NCBI GenBank assembly: GCA_023078685.1
Contig: JALGAS010000001.1
Coordinates: 3,596,001 to 3,660,000, forward strand
Reading direction: 5' to 3'
DNA from: Neopestalotiopsis rosae
Taxonomy: Eukaryota > Ascomycota > Sordariomycetes > Amphisphaeriales > Sporocadaceae
DNA length: 64,000 nt
Both the position numbers and the translations under genes were made by a program. Within the stretch, counting starts at the first letter, position 1. Each line of letters begins with the position of its first letter. This document shows, piece after piece, positions 11,698-22,022 of this stretch. Under the pieces are notes generated by a model that saw only the letters and a program-made list of their open reading frames with translations, did no database searches and was not told the origin of the DNA.

Positions 11698-12227
11698 TTC
11701 GCCGATCTAGAGGAGAGCGTCTATCCGCAGAACGAATTGTTGCTATGCTCTGTGATTATGGGCATTGAGCTCATGTGGTGACAATGGACAGATCCATTTC
11801 GTCTTGCCGGCACTAACATGTCTGACTTCGCTCGATCGGATATCCCGGTACCAGTCACGTGGCTGGAGCCTACGAACTGCGAAGCTGCCCCACAAGGACA
11901 AGTTTTAAAGTTGGTGTTCTAACCGTCCTGCCTACGATTCATTACAAGCCGGATGGTGTTCCGAGATTCAAGCGGGACCATTGAATTGCTTAGTCGTATC
12001 GACTTCTGGGTACATAGATAATTGCTAGATGGTCGAAGGTAGTATAATTAGCTCAGCCACGCCCGATTGACCGGGTATGGAATCAATATCCAAGTCTATG
12101 CAAGACGATACGAGTGGCCGGCACTAGATGTAGTGCTACCATCTTCTAAGTGCATTATATAATATCTCAGCGAGCCAGTCACTACAGATCTCAGGCAAAT
12201 TTGATTTGTATAAAGCCACCGCTCTTC
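11698..12227. other. Intergenic, no gene seen
   Basis: This is the promoter side of the second regulator and the 3' flank of the dehydratase gene. No open frame with protein character is present. Confidence 0.5.
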
Positions 12228-13532
12228 TCATTTGATCAAGTTAGCTAGTATCTCCAGATTCAGATTGCCACCGCTGAATACAATGCCGACATCCCATCCA
12301 TTCTCGCCAGCTTCTCTCTCGACGAGGGACCTAAAATCCTCATTGAATAAAGCCACGGCCAGAGGCACTGCCGCGCTTGGCTCGATGACTAGTTTGAAGC
12401 GCTCCAAAACTAGTTTGAGTGCTGCCTTGATTTCGTCTTCTGTGACACTGAAGAAATTTTCAACCAGCCTTCTCTCATATATGAGGTGCCAAGGTATTTT
12501 CCCAAGAGGTGTGCGAAGCCCATCCGCAATGGTCATGGTCGAAACGTTCTCTACACGCTGACCAGACTCGAAACCTCGCTTGGCATCATCGGCGCCTTCA
12601 AACGAAGGCTCACAGCCAAAGACTCGTATTCCCGTGCCTTCGCACGAAAGAGCTACGCCAGACAGCATGCCACCACCTCCACAGGGTGCTAGAATGATAT
12701 CAAGGCGACCAGTATCACACGCATTTCCAGCATTTGCCTCATCAATCATCCGTGCAGCATCTTGCTGCAATTCCAACCCCAAAGTGCCCTGACCGAGCAC
12801 GATATTAGGATGGTCATATGGTGGCACAAGTCGCGCACCAGTATCTTGTATCACTTGATCGCAGACAGCTTCGCGTTCCACAGACGTCGAACCACTGAAT
12901 ATGATCTTGGCACCATATCCTCGGGTTGCTGCAATCTTCGGCGGTGGTGAGATCGATGGCATTACGATATAGGCAGGAATACCATTTGTTCGTGCAGCAA
13001 GAGCTAGGGCCTGTGCATGGTTTCCTATGTTCATGGTTAGCCGCTGAATTGTGGAACAAAGCAGGATCATGACCGGCTATATAGATGAAATCGACTGCTG
13101 CTGGTTTCGTTCACATACCTGAACTGTGCGTAACAACACCTTTTTCCGGAGACCAAGTCGGGTCCTTCTTCAATTGTTCAATTGCGTCTGACGGTAAAAA
13201 TCAGTATAACAGTGTTCGCAGTAGATTCATTGCGTGTTTGAAATAATGGCATCGCTGCAGAAGGTACACTTACGAAATGCACCTCTGACTTTGAAAGCCC
13301 CGATCTTTTGGAAATTCTCGCACTTGAACCACAATCTGACTTTTGGCTTGGCAGGTACACGTCCTTCCCACGGAGTGCCAACAAGATCTTCAGCATTCCG
13401 TGGCGTGGAAGCCAACTCGGTTAAAGTCGTATTTGTCAAGACAGGAGTCCGATGTACGAACGGCTTGATCAGCTCATGGGCCGCCTGCACGGATGCGCGG
13501 GTGAGAGGAGGATCTGATTTGATGTCAGACAT
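12228..13532 (-). CDS. PLP-dependent serine/threonine dehydratase-like protein
   Basis: Exons 13274-13532, 13119-13187 and 12228-13024 give 374 aa of fold-type II PLP enzyme. Lys81 in NFQKIGAFKVRGAF is the Schiff-base lysine. SSGNHAQALALAA, the phosphate-binding loop APCGGGGMLSG and VIEPSAAVPLA are all present. There is no C-terminal ACT domain, so it belongs to the catabolic serine dehydratase / serine racemase / threo-3-hydroxyaspartate ammonia-lyase group rather than to biosynthetic threonine deaminase. Such enzymes release an enamine/imine that becomes a 2-oxo acid plus ammonia. An insertion of about 20 residues (RNAEDLVGTPWEGRVP region) precedes the active-site lysine. The gene is divergent from the Nit2-type amidase and near two RidA genes, whose usual substrates are exactly these enamines. 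The exact substrate is not determinable. Confidence 0.88.
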
Positions 13533-14138
13533 GTTGAGGAATGCTACCAGGATTTGGCTTCCGAAAAGTTTTCTGTGGTCTCAAGATGTGAAAAATTGTT
13601 CTACGGATTCACATTTTGTATTATCTGGTCGAACGGAGTGAGCATCGCCACCACATCAGATTTCCCACTAGGCCGAAAGTAGTGTGCGGGAGCGACAAGA
13701 TGCTGACCCACGCAAGTGCCTACTGCGGTACACGGGCTCGCCTGTCAACATAAGTCATTGGATCATACTAGACCCACGGCACCATCTTTTCATCAGCCGT
13801 ACTAAGGTCCACGTCTCCCGATTCCCGAGTCTCAGACCCACACCACTTATACGTGAAAATGGCGCGACGTGGGCGCTCTCGCGCACCCATTGCGGTTAGT
13901 ATAGGTTCTGAACTTGTTCTCTAGATAGATACTCTAGCATAATCGTTATTGTGTACAGTCCTTCGTTGAATAAGACCAAGTCTTGACAGGATGGGTAGTG
14001 GCCCAAGACCACAGGTTGACTTCTCATTTTCTTCATGCTTCAATTCCCAGAGTACCAACTTGGAACTTATTGAAGCCGTGATTCACTATCTCGAATCAAC
14101 TGGTATTCGAATCGTGTTCGCTCTTTACAGCATACAAT
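13533..14138. promoter_or_regulatory. Divergent promoter region, dehydratase and amidase
   Basis: A 0.6 kb gap between two head-to-head genes. The arrangement allows shared control. No specific site was recognised. Confidence 0.35.
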
Positions 14139-15096
14139 ATGCCTCCTCGAATCGCTCATCATTTGCAAAAGGATATCAAGATTGCTTGTGTTCAGTTTGC
14201 CAGCAGTATGTACTTGAATGTGCCTGATAAAGAGTTGGTATCATATGCTGACTTTGACCAAATCAGCAAAGAACAAGGAAAAGAATATTCAGGAAGCTGA
14301 GCGGTTGGTGAAGTTGGCTGCTCACAATGGCGCTCACCTCATTGTCCTTCCTGAATGCTTCAACTCGCCTTATTCCACAGCTTGCTTTCCTAAATACGCC
14401 GAAGTTCTGCACCCTAGCCCACCATCTAAAGAAACTTCTCCCACGTTCCACGCGCTTTCTCGAATGGCCATGGATTCACAAGCATTCATAGTTGGCGGTA
14501 GTATCCTCGAGTTGGAAACTGGGAGCCAGAAACTGTACAATACCTCCCTCGTCTTTGCTCCGACGGGCCAACTGGTGGGATTTCATCGCAAGGCGCACTT
14601 GTTCGACGTTGACTTCCCAGGACGCATGTCCTTCAGGGAATCGGACGTACTTTCACCTGGAAATGCAATCACCGTCATAGACCTTAACGGCCTAGGCAAG
14701 ATTGGGCTAGGTATTTGCTTCGACGTACGTTTCCCAGAGATGGCAGCCATTGCTGCCAGAGAGGGGGCGTTTGCCTTGATCTATCCCTCGGCTTTCAATA
14801 CAACTACCGGGCCTCTGCATTGGGAGGTGCTTGCCAGAGCTAGAGCTTTGGACAATCAGGTCTTTGTGGCCATGTGCTCCCAGAGCTTTGAGCCTAGTTC
14901 AGACTACCCAGCATGGGGCTATAGTATGGTCGTAGACCCTTCGGGACAGATCATGTCTTGCGCAGGGACTGAGGAAACGATCGTATACGCTGACTTGGCC
15001 GCTTCCTTGATCTCCGATTGCCGCAAGCAAATCCCCCTAAATGGTCAAAGGAGGTTCGACCTCTATAGTGATATAACTAGGGTTAAGAAGGCCTAA
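14139..15096 (+). CDS. Nit2-type carbon-nitrogen hydrolase (putative omega-amidase)
   Basis: Two exons (14139-14205 and 14267-15096; 61-bp intron) give 298 aa, the normal size for Nit2. The nitrilase-superfamily catalytic triad is visible: Glu52 in LPECFNSPY, Lys131 in FHRKAHLFDVD and Cys173 in GICFDVRFPE. The surrounding residues (PECFNSPYST, RKAHLFD, ICFDVRFPE) match the Nit2/omega-amidase branch, which hydrolyses 2-oxoglutaramate and 2-oxosuccinamate to the oxo acid and ammonia in cytosol and mitochondria. The start MPPRIAHHLQKDIKIACVQF is preferred because it supplies the conserved first beta strand. The neighbours suggest a role in amino-acid amide breakdown. Other amidase substrates remain possible. 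Confidence 0.88.
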
Positions 15097-15791
15097 GTGC
15101 AGCATAATAACGAAATGACTTTGGGTACTTGTTGTTGCATAGGTCGATATTGTTGATATGATTGTGACAGCATACGTTATCTCCGTCTTTTCCTTTCTCT
15201 TTTTCTTTTCTTAGCAGTAAGCGGCATGGGCGAGCGATACACATATGGTGAGTAAGAGCCTGTTTATGTGGACTATCGAGGACCAGCAGCTCCCCGAACA
15301 GAGCAGGTAAAGCGCTACGGTATCTCCAGTACATACATGAGCAACAATGAATGGCGCAGAAGAGTGCCAGGCTCTTACGTCTTCGAGTTGAATTGGTGAA
15401 TGAACTATCTTGCGTCGTCAGTCGAACCTACATGTCGATCTGTACTTGCCACATCGCAATCGTTGACTCGAAATAGCAAGCCTGATGAAAGCTAGTAGCA
15501 CGCCACCGCCTAGGCCTAACGAAACACGAATGTGGAGTACGGCATTACTGGCCCCAGTCAATGCACGGCAATCTCCCTCGTAAGTCCATGTCGAATCAGA
15601 TCGTCCAACGACAAAATCTGTGGAATACTTGTTGAATGTTGAGCATGACATCCTAACAGAGGCCTGACTGCAGGCTCAATTTCACTCCCCCTTCTCGGAA
15701 GCTTTTCGTCGGTAGATTCTAGCTTGTATTTGTCGAATGCTCTTCATTACAGGCCTCTTCTTGGTCCTTCTCAGCCGCCCTAGTATCGGCG
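15097..15791. other. Intergenic, no convincing gene
   Basis: Several frames under 95 codons occur on the minus strand but lack family features or splice support. The right end carries the promoter of the first RidA gene. Confidence 0.45.
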
Positions 15792-15799
15792 TATATATA
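15792..15799 (+). promoter_or_regulatory. Probable TATA box of first RidA gene
   Basis: TATATATA lies 93 bp before the ATG at 15892. Confidence 0.4.
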
Positions 15800-15891
15800 C
15801 CCACGTAACAGAAACTTAATCTATGTAACGAAGGATTTTCCAACATAGAGGAACACAACGTTGAATCATTCCACATTGCTATCAGTCCACC

Positions 15892-16460
15892 ATGGCTATC
15901 TTGGAGAAAAGAGAAGTCCGTACGGACAAAGCCCCTCCGCCACGACCGTTTTATTCCCAAGCTGTCACTGTCGGCAATCTAGTATACACCTCCGGTATTG
16001 TGGGGATCGATCCTCTCACAAACGAGTTCGTAGGAGGAACTGTGAAAGAGCGAACGGTTTGTTCAGACACTTACCATCTTTTCTGGTTACAGGAGCACTA
16101 ATGAAACAATCATCACAGGCACAAACGCTCAAAAATATCGGCGTTATACTGGAGGAGGCGGGCAGTCACATCAGCCAAGTGGTAAGAATAGCGCAGCTCG
16201 TCCATAGCTGAGAGAATTTCCCACTAACCCGCCATCTAGGTAAAGGTCAACGTGTTTTTGCTCGACCACGAAGATTTTACTTCAATGAACGAGGCATATT
16301 CCGCGGTGTTCGACCAAGCCGTCAAACCGGTAAGTGGTGTCTGCGAGCAGTATCTGATCATGAGGAATCACTAAGTCAGATCCAGGTTCGCACATGCGTC
16401 ATCGTTAAACGCCTTCCACGACCTACCGATGTCGAAATTGAATGCATAGCACATTTGTAA
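15892..16460 (+). CDS. RidA/YjgF family enamine/imine deaminase, copy 1
   Basis: Four exons (15892-16056, 16119-16181, 16240-16329, 16386-16460) encode 130 aa, the standard size of a RidA subunit, which works as a trimer. Family landmarks are PFYSQAVTVGNLVYTSG near the N-terminus, LKNIGVILEEAGS, VVKVNVFLLDHEDF and the C-terminal VRTCVIVKRLP, which contains the Arg that binds the substrate carboxylate, followed by DVEIECIAHL. RidA hydrolyses reactive 2-aminoacrylate/aminocrotonate-type enamines made by PLP dehydratases. It is 5' of a second copy with the same intron positions. No targeting sequence is apparent, so it is probably cytosolic. Confidence 0.9.
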
Positions 16461-16848
16461 ACCTTTGTATATTGAATATCAACTCGCAAGCTCATGGACG
16501 TTTCCATTATACCATAAAGAAGAGGGGTTGACTCAGTCTCAATAGCTAGTGTCAAATGTTAGATACCATTAGGTCATATTCATCCACAGCCAATTCTATG
16601 ATCTAGTAAATTCGTAACTACTGCAGGATTCACGGTCTGCGCTACGTCCTACTGGACCCATTATTACCGCAAGAGAGCGCGCTTAGCCAATCAAGTGCTG
16701 TACGAAAACACAAATAGGCCTGAGTACGCTACATGTCGCTCCCGCGCAACGTTTTGGGCATAGTATCGGAGCCATCGCCTTCGGCGTGCAGGGCAACATA
16801 GAATTGCGTTATTCAACAACAAAGTCGTTACTGGGACCCATCAGAGAG
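16461..16848. other. Spacer between the RidA copies, no gene seen
   Basis: It holds the 3' flank of copy 1 and the promoter of copy 2. No open frame of note. Confidence 0.5.
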
Positions 16849-16856
16849 TATAAAAG
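16849..16856 (+). promoter_or_regulatory. Probable TATA box of second RidA gene
   Basis: TATAAAAG lies 117 bp before the ATG at 16973, so the second copy seems to have its own promoter. Confidence 0.45.
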
Positions 16857-16972
16857 AAGACAAACACAAGTGCTACAGTCCCGATCCATACTCGACATTG
16901 GAATCTTACTTAACAACGTCACACACTGAACTTTGCAACTCGACCTATAGTCCACGCTCCTCATACGATACA

Positions 16973-17536
16973 ATGTCGTCCGTCAAACAGGAAGTTCGTA
17001 CCGATGGGGCTCCAGCTCCGTTGCCATTCTATTCCCAAGGTGTCACAGTTGGCAATATGGTCTATGTCTCCGGCAGTTTGGCAATCGACCCTTCGACGGG
17101 GAAATTTGTCGAAGGCACTGTTGCTGACCGCACCGTAAGTGAAATTCAAATTATAAAAACTTGTGGCATTCGCTGACGTTTGTCTCCAGAGACAAATCTT
17201 GAAGAATATCTCCAATATTCTGGAAGCAGCAGGAAGTCACATTGACAAGGCGGTGAGTCAATGTCAATCAGAAATCAGGTTGACATGCGTACATACTGAC
17301 TCAAAATAGGTCAAAGTCAATGTTTTCCTGACTGACATGGGTAACTTTGATGCGATGAATGGCGCTTATCATGAAACTTTCAATAAGGGTGTTCGACCAG
17401 TAAGAGCATCTTCTTTTCCCCGGAACCTGTCAAGTTTTCCACTGACATTGATATCGGCCAGATCAGAACATGCGTGGCGGTCAAGGAACTTCCATTTGGG
17501 GCAGATGTGGAGATCGAAGCATCGGCAATCTTATGA
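16973..17536 (+). CDS. RidA/YjgF family enamine/imine deaminase, copy 2
   Basis: Four exons (16973-17134, 17190-17252, 17310-17399, 17462-17536) encode 129 aa. Exons 2, 3 and 4 are 63, 90 and 75 nt, identical in length and phase to those of copy 1, so this is a tandem duplicate. Landmarks are PFYSQGVTVGNMVYVSG, LKNISNILEAAGS, AVKVNVFLTDMGNF and IRTCVAVKELPFGADVEIEA with the substrate-binding Arg. The C-terminal PFGADVEIEA is closer to the family norm than the same part of copy 1, so copy 2 may be the more conserved copy. The function should be enamine/imine hydrolysis downstream of the nearby PLP dehydratase. Confidence 0.9.
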
Positions 17537-18701
17537 GAATTCCATTCTCATCAGTCTTTATTCTCAAGGCTTCCATACCTGAAGGAGAGGTAATTACGTC
17601 AAGATAAAAACAACCACAAGTATCATAGAATCTTGTCTTTTGCACCTATAATTATCCGGCGGATGACTTACTAAACTCCCCTTCCTTTCTGATTCTGCGT
17701 CAAGAGCTAATGCCGCATCGTTCTGCTGAAAATACAGTTCGACCTCTTTGTTTGTGTATGTGTCTCCTCTTTTGTAATCTGCCCAATCATTAAGTTTTGA
17801 TAGCGTGCTGAGTAAATCACTACCTAGGTATACACGCCGTGGCAAGCCCTTTCCCCCTGTTCATGTACAGGACTTGACGGGTTTGACGCCGACGAGGTTG
17901 CAAGCCAAAAGAAGGAAAGACGGAGGAAATCAAGGTATGTCATACTAAAGCATACAACGCTTGGAATCTCCCAGCCATAGTTGACTTAAGTCTAATATAT
18001 TGGTCTAAGCGCTTATATGTGTTAAATATGATTTCTAGCTGTCGAATATGCTGCATTCCGAGTAAAGGAGATAGTTGTGAAGTACTAGGCTCTGGCGTGG
18101 TAGCGGGGCATGATTAGCGAGTATGCATTCCGCCCCGGGTCGGGTAGCTCAGGTGCAGACTACAAGGCCTTAAATTTTGCAGTCCAAGATCCGATCACAC
18201 AGTTGCTTGGCAAGGGTACTTTCGATGATGAATAAAAGTACTGGAGAGTCCAGGCTATCATTCAACTAATACGATTGGGAGTCATGCGATATCGGATTTT
18301 GTATCAATAACTCTTGACTGTTGGAAAGCCGCAAGTAAGAGATCCTAGTGTACATAAACGCCAAAGCCATCATTTTACTTGCATAATCGGAGATAATACA
18401 ATTATCCTCAAAGTTTTAAGCATAAGACCAGTTCTACTCTTCCACAAAGGCAAGACACTTTATGCAACTTGAGAGGCGCTTATTGGATGAATTATTGGAA
18501 GCTTCAGGGCGTCGAATGCTTGTTTACAGGTCAGCACCACCGCCACTGGGGCAGGCAGTGCAATGGTCCTCGCCAAATCGGCGGGCTGCTGGTACCAATG
18601 GCGCATACAAAATCCTGGCGCTCGCTTGCCACTGCTGCTCGTCAGTCTGCTCATAATCACAACCAAAGTCGCCCATCATTCTAACCCTCACGCATAGCAA
18701 A
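17537..18701. other. Intergenic, no convincing gene
   Basis: It holds a copy of the palindrome TACCTAGGTA at 17821-17830 and some AT-rich sequence. Short frames near 17594-17845 and 18460-18800 have no family resemblance. Confidence 0.45.
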
Positions 18702-19113
18702 ATGCCACTTTTCCCCAGTCGCAGCTCCACGAGCTCCAGCTCGAAGACATCGTCTTCCAAAGCCAGCAGATCATCAACATGGAAAGAGGAGCGTGAGCGA
18801 ACCAAGACAGTCTTGGTCGCAGATCATTATTACAGATATTCTCTGGATTGGGATGTTTTGCGGGGCTGGCTGGAGTCCAAGTTTCCTGGATTGGAATTTC
18901 CTCTTCAATTTGTACGTCAAATCGCAGCTCAAGAAGTCATTGCCACTGACCATGTATCTGCTTATCAGAACAGCGCCGGCGACCGATACACTTTCAAGAT
19001 ACCGCGAAAGTTGACCAAGGTAAGGATATTCCATGCCTCGATTTAACGACCTTCTTTGCTAACGCCTCCAGCACGAGAAAGAAGAGATTTGGGACCTGAA
19101 GAACGATTATTAA
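18702..19113 (+). CDS. Small orphan protein, Ser-rich N-terminus
   Basis: Exons 18702-19019 and 19072-19113 give 119 aa. The intron is short with a CTAAC branch site just before CCTCCAG. Residues 1-26 are a Ser/Lys/Thr-rich, probably disordered tract. The rest is compact and charged (VLVADHYYRYSLDWDVLRGW, FPLQFVRQIAAQEV, DRYTFKIPRKLTK) and ends HEKEEIWDLKNDY. I do not recognise the family and see no signal peptide or membrane span. The clean splice junction and the folded-looking C-terminal part argue that it is real. Confidence 0.5.
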
Positions 19114-19822
19114 CGGACAGTTCAACATACAGCTACGTCGTCAACACCCCCATCACCAGAAGAACCGTGATGCATCCGAAAAGTACCTGCTCGGCAGCCA
19201 TTTGCCCGTTCCGTACGACTAGTCTCAGACTCTACATATTCGATCGGTTTGGGTGGTAACCTGCGTAAGCCTACGGGCTGTGATACCAATAAATCTGAGA
19301 AGAATGGAGTAGCCACAATCATTCCACCCTTAATCAATCTGTGGAGTATTTATTTATCATCTACATAAGACCATGTGTAGAACATCAAGCAGTGTTGATA
19401 ATGGATACATCACTAAAAACGTGACGAACAAATGGAGGACGCACTCATGCACTGATTGTCACTACATAACGACTTGTAGAGGGTAGTTTTGGTTGTATGG
19501 TGCACTACATGATCACGGCGTAGATGTTACAATGCTTTTACGAACAAAATGGCAAGTGATGCAATCTGGGTACCTTTTACACAGTCGAGGGAGCCTCCAA
19601 ATTTCAAATTCGTGGATTTACGCAGGACAAGCCTGCGCTTGGTAGAGTCGAATCAAAACTACGTGTCTACCTAGGTAGATATCCAAGTATTGGGGTAATT
19701 GAGAAACGAATTCACGAGATATGCATTGGTAGCTGAGGTTAAGCGTGCCCGGTGTCTCAGAAACCGGGGGGAATCTGCCACAAACTGCAGCACTGCCCGC
19801 AAGGCGGGGTAAGAGGCTGAGA
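19114..19822. other. Intergenic, no convincing gene
   Basis: It contains another TACCTAGGTA palindrome at 19668-19677. No protein-like frame is present. Confidence 0.45.
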
Positions 19823-22022
19823 ATGTATGGTGACACGTTCACACTTTGTTTGCAGCATTTCGATTGGATAGGCGCACTGATCTCTCATCGTGGCGCAGTC
19901 TCTGTGGTTAAAGCCGCAAACATCTTGGAACTTGCAAAAGTTCATTTTCCTGAAACCCGAAGTATGCTAAACACGACTCTGGCCCAGCAATTTTGATGAA
20001 TATCTCTCATCCACGACCAGATATCAGCAAATGTCAGTTACATATGGGAAGATTGGACCCCGAGCACCAAAAAGTGGCCGCGCCCCGGACGTCGGCAGAC
20101 TACCCCCTGAATTTGAGTCGCTTTCGCTTGAACCCTGGGGTTCTCAGGGCACAGAAGCGGCTTTTGGATGAGAAAGCGGCAATATTGTTCAAAGAAAAAG
20201 CCAAGCTAGCCGTGATAGAAGTGGACAGCCAATGCGGCAAAGGTCAGTGGCTCATAGTTGATGGATTGTAATGACCACATTGACAATAAATAGTCATTCT
20301 TCGTACCATAACAAGTGGCGCCGAGGTGGACGATTGGCTTGGGATAGACGAATACTTAAAGTGGCAAGGATCATTCCGTGATTCATCGATTGAAAGGTCA
20401 TCTCGGAACTTTCGTAATCATGAAATCGTGACCCAGAGAGACTGGGAGCTCGCGAAAGCACATGTGGTGCATCCGGTACAACAGGATCCGAAACCGCCGG
20501 ACAATGCGACGAGGACCGAGCCAGCACTTGGTATACGGTGCAGGTTCATGTGAGGATCCTGAAGTCTTCGTTCGTATTCGTTGCTAACATGCGCTTTTCG
20601 CACCTCAGCTTTTTCCAGGCATCGCATAGCCATGCCCGCCTTGACGTGACCAAAGATATGGTCACCAAAATCCTCTCGTGCTTCCAGGTCATCCCTTATT
20701 ATATCACTTTCATGGCTGTATTTGCGACTCATGCTGGAGAGGAAATAGACCCAGCAGATCTTCTTTTCACCAGTTTCAGAAAAAGCCTTTATTTCAGAGC
20801 AGACGCTGCAAGTATTTGCAACGAAATTCCGCACCTTGGCTTGTCTGGTAGGGGTTATCAGGTCTGCTTTAACCTGAAATCAGTAGGTGTAAAAGACTGC
20901 AATGGCCCAAGGGAGACGTGGCTTTGGTCGTCAAGACAAGCTGCTTTCCACCATCAGTTTGACATTGCCATAGGCACAAGCCTGTGGATCATGACAGCAG
21001 CAAGATATGAATTACAACACAGAGTTGGTGAACTTCTGGACCAACCTGACGACTATACTGCAAAGTCGTATCAAACAATACATGGAAGCTATATGGCCAG
21101 TCTTCGAGTCTACTGTATGCTTGTGCAATGGGCAAGTGAAGACTGGCAAGAGTATATCAGGTGGCTAGAAACGGTTCTCGAGGAGAAGGCATGTTTGGCG
21201 TTGCCCAGAAATAGAACTTTTCGACTTGCGCACCTCACTAACAAGTTCCTAGACTCTCGACGTTATGTCATCTAGCACTTTTGTGCCAAGTCGCGATGAT
21301 CTCACCTTTATCCAGAAGAAACAGGACGACACTAATAAGGCGATGGTGATGCTACTGGCAAACTCGACGATCATAAAATCGATTGTTGAATTTTACCAAC
21401 ACCTCATGGAGTTACCCAAGTTCTCTCCCAGCGAAGACTCTGAATGTCGGGAGGCCGTAACTGATTTCGTTGATGAGCTCAACGACTTCAAGCTTGGTTT
21501 CGAATTGAACGCTAGTCGTGCTGAGACGCTTGCAAAGATCATTGCAGACAGGAAAGATCTGGTAGATATGACCCGCCCCGACCCCCCCAAGCAATGTCTG
21601 CTAAACGCGGCGTCTCGAGTATAGGTATTGCATCATTTACAGGCTGATGCTACATCCAAAATTGAAACCATGAACCTACAGTCCCAGCGAGAGGCATCCA
21701 CAATGAAGATTATAGCCGTAGTGACGCTGATTTATCTCCCGGCAACATTTGTTTCGGTAAGGCGGTGCCCAGTCTATTTATTTCATAGTCAACTGACGCT
21801 CAACAACCTCAGACACTCTTCAGTACCGACATCGTGCACTATGAAGATGGCAACGTCGAAGTGTACTCGTCTTTAGCCCTGCGGCGATGGTTCGCGGTGA
21901 CAGTACCGTTGACAATCCTTACATTCGCCTTTGCGCTTGGATGGTTGCTCAAAGACAGAATTTTAGTCTATTTCACGCGTGAAACATATGTTCCAGCAAC
22001 TGATGAGGAAATGGCGAAATGA
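19823..22022 (+). pseudogene. CorA-like membrane protein with two apparent frameshifts
   Basis: Exons are read as 19823-20242, 20294-20549, 20609-21188, 21253-21561, 21625-21756 and 21813-22022. The C-terminal part has the fungal CorA-like layout: an ETMNLQSQREASTMKIIAVV helix, first span VTLIYLPATFVS, a short loop (TLFSTDIVHY) and a second span FAVTVPLTILTFAFALGW. The soluble part includes CRFIFFQASHSHARLDVTKD. Bacterial CorA transports Mg2+; these fungal relatives are uncharacterised and lack an evident GMN loop. In exon 1 the frame breaks twice: AQQF then TTTTGATGAA (about 19990-19996) and GGACCCCGAG (about 20056-20062). One extra T and one extra C would each explain the shift, giving continuous text LAQQFDEYLSSTTRY and YGKIGPEHQKV. 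Intron 21189-21252 starts with GC. Confidence 0.6.
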
